From the NCBI GenBank assembly GCA_030248135.1, contig JASANC010005476.1:1-64000 (forward strand): DNA of 64,000 nt, in the 5' to 3' direction. Origin of the DNA: Theristus sp. LFF4_11 (Eukaryota > Nematoda > Chromadorea > Monhysterida > Xyalidae). The notes beneath the pieces are model-generated. The model was not told the origin of the DNA, did not search any database, and saw nothing but the letters and a program-made list of their open reading frames with translations. Positions 11,716 to 22,800 of the stretch are shown piece after piece; positions within the stretch are counted from its first letter, which is position 1, and each line of letters starts with the position of its first letter. The position numbers were made by a program, and so were the translations under genes.

Positions 11716-12243
11716 CAGTAGCGAAAGTGCGGGGGGGGGTGGGGGGTCCACCCCCCCTCAGCCGAAAATCCTGCCCGTGCACGGGCAGATACCCGTGTAC
11801 CCCCCCCTCCCCCCCTTTACCTCGACACGGGTACTAGACTCCCCCCACCCCCCTCCGCGAGAAAACACGGGATCGCACCCCCCCCCCCCCCCTCACGGTG
11901 GTTAATCTCTTCTCAATTTTTTTCCAAAAATACCGTAATTTTTGCATTTTTCTTGACGTTTGTGTCTGTCCCTGCATATATTTTGTTGTTTCTGACCAAA
12001 CAAGCAGCTTGTTTGCACAAAATATTCTGTATTTTACAAGAATTTCTGTGTTTTTCTGAGGCAAAAATTTGGTATTACCCGTGCACCCCCCCCCTCACGA
12101 AATTTTTCTGCCAGTGCACCCCCCCTCAGGAAAATTTGCTGCCCGTGCACCCCCCCCCCCCTCACCGAGAAGGCACCTGACCCCCCCCCCTCTAAAATTA
12201 GGCAAACACCCCCCCCTCACCCGAGGTCCCGCTTTCGCTACTG
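11716..12243. mobile_element. C-tract-rich hAT MITE
   Basis: TIRs CAGTAGCGAAAGTGCGGG and CCCGCTTTCGCTACTG are flanked by identical 8 bp duplications AACACAGA at 11708-11715 and 12244-12251. The interior holds repeated runs of 7-14 C, many in a TGCCCGTGCACCCCCC-type unit. It begins 15 bp after the end of the mariner-type element at 10863-11700. Confidence 0.9.
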
Positions 12244-12251
12244 AACACAGA

Positions 12252-13699
12252 AACAGAAAGCACATTTTACGCATTTACAGGTGTATTCTTTTTCAAAAAT
12301 GAGTCGTACATAAGCTTAATCGATGACAGAAAACGTTTGCACAGAAACAGCTTTTGACGAGACTTTTTTAAACAGAGTGCGGAGGTCGCTAAAAACATCG
12401 CGTGGATCTCTAAGTAAGAAAAACTGTTCTAAAGCGTTCTAAAAAATATCACAGCTGAACCAAATTATGGCGAACTGAACAAAATTTGCCAAATACAGAG
12501 ACAACAGAAGAAACAAGAAGACAACTTAGAGCCGTGTCTGTCTGTGTGTTGCCTTGTCGTACACAGACACACTGGCACGCAACAGCTTGTGTGTGACTGC
12601 GCAACATTGAACACAAACAAGGATTTTACTGGTTCTTTACAATCTTTTTTGTCAAAAACGAAAAACTGGCCGAAAAAAACAGCGATCACTCGGGCAAACG
12701 AGACCAAACACAGGCAGAAACAAAATTCCGAAAAAAACCAAGCAACTAACACACGCGCGTCAAAGGCAATGGCAAAACAGAAAAAACGCCACAAATAAAC
12801 ATGACACAGAACAGAACGGTCGCTTTTTGGCATGTGAAAAGTTGGGACAAAGCCAATAAAATTTTGATTGCTTTTTTAAAACTTTTTGACTGACTTTTTT
12901 AAAGCATCAAACTGCAGTTTGTTGAATTCTGCAGATAAATAGGAACAAAACGACCAAAGTCTTGTTGTGAGCACCGCAGTAAAAGAGCGCTACGAAAATA
13001 AACTAATATTGTCAAATAAAACGTTTGCAGGTCAAGCAGAATTTACCTTCTACACTATTTGTTCTTTTTTGAATTGCTAATTCAACAGACCAAAACAATA
13101 CAGCGAAAACACGAAAAATCAGGTTACACCTCACGATGAGAAGAACACATACATTAAAAAACACGTCATTGCACAGTGGTAATCAAACGCGCTATACAAG
13201 AAGTCCAATTGAATAAACTATCGGAATATATATAACTCAATCAAGAAACAAACAAACAAATCAACGCAAACGACCTTTCAAAAAAAAATCAAAAACTCGA
13301 CAAAAAACTCAATCAGTCAAATAATCAATCAATCAATTAAACACACTGGCAGGCAGCAGCAGGCAGATGGCGGTGTGGTTGTGTTGTGAGGGGTTGGAGG
13401 GGCGAAGATTAGAGCGAAAGGAGTCACAGAATTCGATGGGGCCAGGGGGAAGGGGGTGGTAAAAATTGTTCAGACAACTAGCTGGTCTGCATTGTTTGCG
13501 ACGTGTCCAGTCAAATCAATCGTTCAGGGCAGAATACGAAGACCACGGCATAGCTCGTCAAGAAACGACTGTTTGTCAACGACCACACATTTCTTTATAT
13601 TATTCGGTTGAGGTGAAATTGATGCGGATCCGGGTGTGAAAAGTGACCGTGAAGACGAAAACAGTTCGATCCAATGTTTGTCGTCGTCGGTCGGTCGGG
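12252..13699. other. SCAI 3' flank
   Basis: A-rich sequence downstream of the SCAI stop with two CACACTGGCA motifs (12568 and 13342). Presumably includes the 3' UTR. I could not pick a polyadenylation signal with confidence. Confidence 0.5.
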
Positions 13700-13849
13700 C
13701 TAGCAGACCGTCTCCTCGGTGTCACGGAACGCCGCCAGCACGTCGAGTATGCACGCGAGATCGAGCACCAGACGAGTGAGATTCGGATGCTGGACGACCT
13801 CCGCCTGCGGCACCGGCGGATGGCAGTGCGGCTGCAGCGCCGGATTCGA
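13700..13849 (-). CDS. SCAI: SCAI exon 15 (C-terminus and TAG stop)
   Basis: 150 bp. Acceptor TTGTTGCAG. Codes HPNLTRLVLDLACILDV, matching the conserved C-terminal block, then a short tail and TAG at 13700-13702. Confidence 0.94.
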   Translation of the reverse strand, partial: SNPALQPHCHPPVPQAEVVQHPNLTRLVLDLACILDVLAAFRDTEETVC

Positions 13850-16800
13850 CTGCAACAAAAAAAACACGATGGAATGGATTATGGAAGCTGGAATGGAATG
13901 CGGACGGATGCTTTTTGATCGTGGTACATGGAATGGAATGTGGACTGGAAAATGGCATGGAGTTCAAAAAGATTCCTTCGACCGAAGATGGAATGGAGTT
14001 TGGAAGCTGGACTGGAACGTAAAATGGAATGAAATTGGGAACGATGGTTGGAATGGAAAATGGAACAGAATTTGGAAAGGTGGTTGGACTGGAACATGGA
14101 ATTGACGTTGTGACGGTGGCTGAAATGGAGAATAAATTAAAAAAAAACATGGCTAAAAACTATAAACGGATAATTGGAGTTTTGAAAGAGAACAGAACAC
14201 AACACAAAACTGCATCCCACAGGAGAACTTTCACCAAAACAACTCACGCGAAAGCTTCGATGCAGACGGAGGACACAGGCACAGAAAATGAACCGCAGAA
14301 TCAACAGTCGTATGAAGTCGTCCGAATAGAATTCAATGTAGCTTCGATCTGTAAAAAACAATAAAACCTCAATTGAAAAACTGAAAAATTTCAAGTACAC
14401 GTGTGCGTTTCGTAGAATTTTTCATTAAACGTCTGAAGAAACAAGATTCGTCCAAGAATCATCTCATACGAATCCGGAAAAGATATGAAGAGCGTTTGAA
14501 TAGCCACCCGTTTCAATCAGGCCTCATAAATTCAACAAAAAATCCATTAAAAATTCCGAACCAATTTTGAAAGAAACAGAAGAAACTTTCGAGAAACAAA
14601 TTCCAACATAAATTCCAAAAAATAACTCCATCAATCCGTAAATCCAACAAAACAAATCGCTGAGACCGGTTGACGAAAAAGACACAACTCTGCCGAAAAA
14701 CAAACAAACAAAAACCCGGTTTACGAAAACAAACAACAAACAAATTCTACTGAAAAAAAGCAAAAACTAAACCCAAAAAGAACAGCGAACCGGTTTTCGG
14801 ACAGCGCACGAGCAGACGCCCGGCGTCGCACATGAACTTGTCGACGTGCGCCTGGCATTTGTCCCAGAGGGCGATCGGAATCTCGGAGATGTTGCAGATG
14901 TAGCAGAACGCGGTGAGCGGACTGTGCAGGAACAGCGTGAACACGGAGCCGCGTTTCTGTTGCGCTGAAGCACACGAAAACGATTAGTGCAACACACGCA
15001 ATGACACTGCTACGTTTGCCTGGTGGCCTGGCAGCTAGCGCGCTAGACTTGTTGTGGTTGTTCATGGCCCAGCAGATGCGAAAGGTAGTGGACGCAATTT
15101 GGCCGATCGAGCGGGCTCGGTCGGGTGCGGACACGCTGTGTGGGAGCTGCGTCGTTGTCCACAGCACACGGTCGACTCGTGTCCCCGTGCGCTCGGGCGA
15201 TCGAGTCCCGCCAGGAAAGAGTGTGCATACAGTATAGTTGATGAAATGCATGCATTCGGTGCAGGCAAACACACCGCCTCCACAGCAATGCCTGCACAGA
15301 ATGCACGCATCAACCGCACGTGTGTGCAACCGTCCAATCAGCCAGTTGTACCGTACGTATATAATACCCAAATAGACTAGGCGCTTCATGACAGAATAAC
15401 CTCAATGGGCGACCTACTTTGACGGCGTTCTCTGAACGCCTTTCTGGATTAGTATCCGCTTGGCCAGAAAAACCGTTGCCTGAATATTCCGAGATGTTCC
15501 AAACGATGTCGAAAGAAATGAACAGGTCCAAGAAAAAAAAAACAATCAAAAACACGAACCCTGCAGATAGGCGGGCACATCGACGGGCGACGCGAACGTG
15601 ATCACCGGCTGGTTGAACAGATTCGGCATGCCAAGGAACACCGAACTGTTGTCGGAGTCGACGATCAGAAAAAACGGCTTGCGCGCGTACGGATAGAGGT
15701 CGCCCGGGTGGATGCTGCAGGCCAGAATTTAGGATCATGTTTCGTTTTCTGGTGTCAGTTTGTCACTTTCAGTCATACACACCATGATGCACTTCGAATC
15801 TGGATGCAGATAGTCGTTTGAGGGCAGTCCGCGTTTTGTTCGGGCATTCATCACAACAACCGCGGGTGTTGTAAAAATATGATGAGCATCACCAAAACAT
15901 CCGACCAGTGAAATAAACATTTTTGCCGGCAAATAGAGCATCACACAATGCCGATGATGGATAATGGATGCTGGAGCTCAATGACCCATTCACTCATGTG
16001 TGACACCGTTTGAGGTCGGGAGAAGTCCAAAGAAAAAACGTTCAAAAAAGCCGATAACGCCGAACACTCCACCACTGGCGCCTCGAGCAAGACGATCTAC
16101 AGCGCCGACCCAAAGTCAACAGCCCCGCCCCCCCCAGCCCTAAACATTTTCCACCGCCTAACCAGTCGATGTCTCTGTTGCCGGTGGACGGGTTGTGCAA
16201 CGAGGCGCTGGCCTGAGTCGATCCGCCCTCGGCTGTCGTCTCCTGCGGCAACGCCGTCGTGACTCCGCCTACGTCGTAGCCGTCTGGAAAATCGGGAAAA
16301 TCGGTTGGAAAAAACGGTCAGTCCTCCTGACAATGGTGCCAAGCGGAAAATGGACATTTTGATCGACACGCAAACAAACAAACCGTTTTTTACTTAAATA
16401 TATTTTCACTGCGATTGTGATACTGCAAGCAAATTTTGATACTCAAAAAAATGTATTTATCAGCCAATTTGTTAGTCACTGTCTATGGTGGGTGAGTGGT
16501 TTTGTGGATATAAAAGATTGTGCAGCCAGTGGCGTTTTTCTTATTTACATCATCACGAATTCATTACATTCATGCCGTCGCTTGAAAACCTTTGCGCGTA
16601 CGATGACAGACAAACACACTGGCACGCACAGGTAACATGCGCGGAGTAGTGCAGTATTATTGCAGCAAAGACACAGCGCACGATCTTGGTATACCGGAAT
16701 ATGAAACTTATTTGAAAAAAAAAACGTAAAAAATCCGATTCACTGACGTGTGGATGAGCGCGATTGGCCACCCGTGAAACATCCGTCAGCCGATATGTAC

Positions 16801-19800
16801 AACAACATGGCGCCGTCGCTCGGTAGATCGCGGAAGCCTGTGTTTCAATTTTGGTCCTATTCGTTTTTACGTTTTTTAACATCGATTTTGCAACATTTTC
16901 TTTTTAACATCTTTCTATCATCGCTCAATGATTGGTAAGATAATGTTTCCTTATATTTAGTATTTTACAGCATCCTGTCTGACGTCCGTCCACATTTTCC
17001 ACACACTGAAATACAAACACACTGGCATACAATCCCTGTGCGTCTGTTAATGACTGTGCGACATCTTGAAGACGAGCACGATACTCAACCGAAGCACCTC
17101 TAAAAAATACGCCCCCTCCCCGCCAAAAACAAACAAACTCCAAACCAGCAGAACACCAACCAGAGCTGAGAAACAGAAGTAGTTGCGAAAATGTTGGCCT
17201 GTACAACAGATACTTGTGCGGGTTCTCTTTGCCGGCTGTGCGCATAAAGACGTCGTCCTGGAAAAAACGGCCAAGAAACTTCACACCGGTTACACCGTTA
17301 CAGTAGGCGTGAGATTACGGTAGATACGGTAGATTGCGGATTACGGTAGATCGTTGGTCTTTTTGGCACGAAGCACATTTTAAAATTAAAAGACAACTTC
17401 CATCGTCGATATATTAACAACAACACATAACGTGTGGTTCGTTCGTATTGATCGGATTGGGTTGGCCTCGACACAATTTCAAAACTCTGATAATCATTGA
17501 ATACTGTAAAAAATCAAAAATTTGATTTCAATTCTATTTTTCACCACGTAGCAGTGATCAGTTCTGAAAATCAAGAAAACTGCTAACTGAAGTCGTGTTG
17601 AGATCCAGATCCAATACAATAAAAGCCTCAGTTGGTTAAGAATCGACCACACCGTCCGTATCAACCGTAATAATTGGCAAATCGTTATAAAATAAATAAA
17701 AAATAAGTCAAAAATGCATATTACAAAAAGAGCATTATTGAATTCGTGGAAGCGCCACATGGAGGACAAACAACGGGAGAGCGACTTAACTCAAAACGTT
17801 AAAATGGGCGGACAAATAAAAGCGAACAAACTGGTCAAAAAAACAAAATGCAAATTGCTCAAAGTAAAGGTAGAATTGGAAACAAAATTGCCAAAATTTA
17901 TTGAATACCAACATTAAATATAAAAGACAAGCAAAAGTTCTGCAGCACGTTGCACTGTTCCAGCCCTTCCGTTGGCTTGCAGACATATCAGGATTACCAT
18001 CTGGCCACCACCACCACAAAAATCATAAGCTAACAATAACGGGTCAGTGCTACACTGAGGGGTACCACGAAGGTCATGCCCCTGACTCCACTCGAGTCCC
18101 TAGCAAGTCAACTTGTGTCCATAGGCAGGGCAAGTCGAAGTACAAACATCACGGAGCGGCAGTGGTGAACGCGTGATTAGAAAAATCAAAACTTGACTGA
18201 AAAAACGAAAACGCAAAAAAATCGTTTCATGCAGAAGAACGGGAACAATATTAAATGGTTTACTACGTTCGGATCAATCTCAAAAAGCTGCGCAGGCGCG
18301 AAACGCTCGATCAATCTTACAGGATTAAAAAACGAAAGAAAAAACGGCTATGGCAAGCAAACAAAACGGCGCACGAACGGGGGGAGGTCGACAAGAGGAC
18401 GAAACAAGAAAAAAGGAGCATAACAAAAGCGCAGACAGCGTAGCTAGAGCGCTTCAAAAAAACGTTAACTGCCACGAAAATAAACGGAACATCGAATACA
18501 GAGCGTGCGATCCATGTATTCTCCACTATTTTTCCCTGATCGCCATTTTGTTCATTCTTGTTTCTCGACTAACGTATGGAGTGCGCCCGGGTGACGGTGA
18601 CATGTCTGATTTACTGACCCCCAACGCGAGATCCTCGTGCGGCTCGCGCTCTAGCGCCTGCAGCATCCAGAACATGTCCAGTGACAGCTCCGTGCATTTC
18701 ACCTGAATTTGAAAGGATGAAAAAAATTAATTAATCAATTAAATTAGTGTCCGTTTTCCGTATCGTTTTTGGGGGTTTTTTTCCGTATGTTTTTTTGGGG
18801 TGGGCAACCTATCGAATACTGCGGCGGAGTCAATTCATATCAGCACATTGCTCTTTGCTCTCAAATAGGAAAGTAAGAAAACATGTTACGAATAGTAATT
18901 GCACTTAAAAATGACTTGGCTCTCCGTACTACATGTTGTTCATACAATTTTCTCGGAGTTTCCTGCTTTTTGCGAAATAACATGAATGAATGAGCGACTC
19001 AAAAGGTTACTACGATCTTTTATTTTGGTCCCGAGACTGAATGCGCGCATAGAAAGGTAAACTAGGTAAGGTAAGGTAAGGTAAATTTGTAATGTCCTAC
19101 TTTAGCCTTCGTGTCTGCACTCTCACACAAAGCCGGGTTTACGGTGAGCTGTTTCTGACAGAGCGCTTGACTTCCAATGCTCATCTACTTTTTTCCTAGA
19201 TGCTCAACGGTTTTCTTATATCTTTGTTAAGCTATTTTTCTTTGATTCGTTCTTGTACGTTATAAAAGTGGTGTGTTTTATGAGTTCAGCATGTGCCGTT
19301 CGTGCCATTTTGTTTCTTTTTATTTCTATCGTCTTTCGTCGTCGTTTTAATAAAAGTGAAGTCGTTTTAATTTAGTAAAAAAAGTAAAAAAAACCCAACG
19401 TCGTCCACCGGTCATCACACACAGCAGCTCGGATCGGTTGGCAGTCCAGTGAGCCATTCACACACACCAAAGCAGAACATCGCAGTGGAGGTCCCGCCGA
19501 GACATCTGAGGAGACCAACGCGCGAGACGGAGCGGTGACGGACGGCGACGCCGTGTTGGATCAGATTGCTGGAGCCGTCAAACACTCGCCGATCAAAAAC
19601 CGAAAACGAGGCCATGGAGGGCCAGCGCCACGAGGCCATGGAGGGCCAGCGCACGGGAGAGGAGGAGTGATGACACGTAGCAGTGCACGAGCTGCGTCGA
19701 GTGGAGCTGGACAAAGTGTGACGCCGAAAACGACCAAAAAGGTAACGGTGGTCACGCCGAGTGAGGCGTCATCGGTGGTTTTGGAAACGAGTGACGACGA

Positions 19801-22800
19801 GGGCAATGGCCATGGAGGGTCACGAGCCCAAAGGAGATCTGCGGTGCGAGGATCTACAAAAACGAAGGGAAGACCGCGAAAAGTGATCGTCCGTCGAGTG
19901 AGTTCGACGGAGGAGTCGTCAGACGAGGAGGCACCGATGACGGCAAAACGGCGTGAGGTCGTGGCCGGCAAAGCACAAAAGCTGGCAAAAGTGTTCGACA
20001 AATACGACTGGGGAGCGGAATCATGGTGGCGATTCGTAGAGCGCTTGGAGGACGCTTGTCACGACAACGGCATCAGCAAGGACGACGAAAAAGCAATCGT
20101 CCTGAAGTACATGATGTCAGCCAAGTCGAGGCTGTCGTTCGACACTCTGAACGTCGATCAGCGAGCATCGTGGAAGGAAGCGGTAAAAGTGTTGGGTGTC
20201 ATGTTCGGCGAGAAGCTAGCGAAGGCGAGGAGGCTCGAGGAACTGCGAATGTTCGAGATGGCGATGGACGCCGATCCGAAGGAGACAGTGAACGAGCTGA
20301 ATCGAATGATGGCACCAATGCTCGCAACAGAGACGAAGGAGAACCGCGACCTCCGACTGGCACATCAGCTGTACCACTGCTTGCCGGCAGAAATGCGGAA
20401 CTGGTTGGTGTTCAAAGAGGTGGACACGGACGATCTCGAGGGAATGGTGGAAGCCATCGGAGCCATTCAGAAGTTCCTCGAAACCGACAAGATCTTGAAG
20501 CCAGCCAACAGCAGACCGCCGCGCAGAGGGAACGATGTCGGACAAGGAGCTGAACTCGAACAACAGTTCAGTCAACTACGAAGCGGCTATAGCGCACCGA
20601 GAGCCACGTTCAGAGGCGGCATGCACAACAACGCCGCACCGCGACCAAACAACAACTTCAGTCGACCGCCGATGCAGCAGCAGCAGCAGCACACTCGACC
20701 ACCACCACAACTGCCAAACAGAACGCCGCAGCAGACGTTTGGTGGAAGTGCACAGTCGAACCGTGGAATGGCTCCGTTCCGTGGCAACAATCGTGGCGGG
20801 TATCGCAACACGGGTGACAAACGTTGCTACTCATGCAACGAACTCGGTCACACAATGATGGGGTGCCCAAAGAGAGCGATGGCCGACCGACAACAGGCCA
20901 TGATCGGAACGTTGGAAACGGCGAGTGGAAACAGCAGCAGCAGCGAAAGCAATCTGGACCCGCTAGCGTACCTGGAGGTACAGTTGAATGGAGTTCGATG
21001 TCGTGCATTGCGAGACTCAGGAGCACAAGTGAACATCGTGCCGGCAGAATTGCTCGAGTACATCGGAGCAGCTACAGGAGAGACGCCGAAGATCACGGAC
21101 TGCGAGCTGAGCGGAAGGAGTCTCACGGGTGGCAAAGTGGCAGAATTCAAAGGCAAAGTGCAACTGAACGCAGCGTCTGGAGACGCGAGTGCCTGTATGG
21201 ACTTCTACGTGCTGACGAAGGGAAAGAGCGATGGAAAAGATCAGCTAGTGTTTGGACGACCGATGGAGATCGTGTGGGACGTCGGATGTCCGATGGCAAC
21301 CACAGCACCGCCAGCAATGAAAGGAGAAGTGCCGTACTTGATGCCGCAAGACCAGTCGCAAGTGGAAGTAGCATCGGAGCCGTGCGAGTTTTGTCAAAAG
21401 AGCGACCACCTGACAGAACGCGGCATGATGTATCTCCTGGTGATCATGGACGATTTCACGAAGGCGATCAGCGCGTATCCGATGGAAACGAAGGCAGCGT
21501 CCGAGGTAGCTCGAAACATCTGGAACTATATGAGCAAGAACGGACAGCCGACGGAGATGACGATGTGGCTGGAACCAGTTCACGTGCAGCAGATCGCAGC
21601 AAACGTGGAGGCGAGATACGGCTTGAAGGTCGTGGATCATCAGATTGCGTACAAAGTGGGCGAAAAGGGCAAGAAGGTGAAGAAGTCAGACGGACTGAAC
21701 GCCATGCTCGAGTTGCTGAAGATAATGACGACCGAAACGATGATCAACTGGGACGACTACGTCGACATCGCCGTCTACGTCTACATGCACGCGGTTCGAA
21801 CGGATCTGGGTGGCCACAGTCCGTACTTCCTGGAGCGAGGTCGTGAAATGCGAACGTTGAACTTCGCAGAGATGAAGAAGGTGGCAAAGACCTTGAACGA
21901 AGTGACGCGAGAAACGATGATCCCAGCAGTTCGCAGATTCTTCTGGTGGCCGGAAGTTGCGTGCGACGCAGCAGAATACGCAGGAAACTGGGTGCCCGAG
22001 TTGAAGATGTCGATCGACCACGAAGTGATCGAGGAGGTGCAGGACAGCGAGGAGGAATCGCCGCTGAACGAAAGGCCATGGAGGGTCAGCATGGACGAGA
22101 GGCGGTGGCGTGCTGCGCGTCTTCACGCGTCGTCGAGTGTCGCCGAGGCAGATCAGCGGAGTGGCGGGCGCACCAGTGGCTGGCAAAACGTCGCAAGGAA
22201 CGGAGACACGGTGGCTGGAGTTGTGGCGGCATGCGAGCTGAGACGGCGTCGATCTATGGCACGGCCGGGTTTCGCCGAGGGCAGCTTTCGAGAAAGCCGA
22301 AACGCCGCAGCGGATATTTGGTTGGTCGGAGTTTTTTCGGTCTCCGTGACTCAAACCGATTCGGAGTTATTTCGGTCTCCGAGACTCAAACCGAACGGAG
22401 GACGGCCTCCGTGATCAAAAACGTGATTGGCTGTGGTGGTGTTGCTGAAGAAGGCTGTGAGGAGAAGTTTGGTTGTGGCGCAGTGAAGCGCAGTGGAAGT
22501 TTTTATTGTTAGCCACGGTTTTTTGATTTGAAAGTCTCCAGTAAACTGCGACGTAGAGTGCAGGTTGCGCCAGTCTTCTGCTGATTTGTGTAACAGTTTT
22601 GTAATAGTTTTATTTGTTTTGTTTTACCCCCGTTTTCAGTGTGGGGAGAGGGTGAACTGTTTTAATGCTTTTTCTTCTATTTTAGTTTTGCCGGTTTTTC
22701 TTTGGGTTTTTTCGACGCATTTCGACTGCCGTGCGGGATCACAATTTCTAGTCATCGTGACAGTTTAGTAGTTTTAGTTTTGTTTTCGTTTATCAGGATA

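Noticed and set aside
20824..21846. 340-codon plus-strand ORF overlapping the Gag-like ORF
   Set aside because: It is the +1 shadow of the 959-codon frame, extremely Arg/Ser-rich and without domains. The main frame carries the zinc knuckle and protease motifs.
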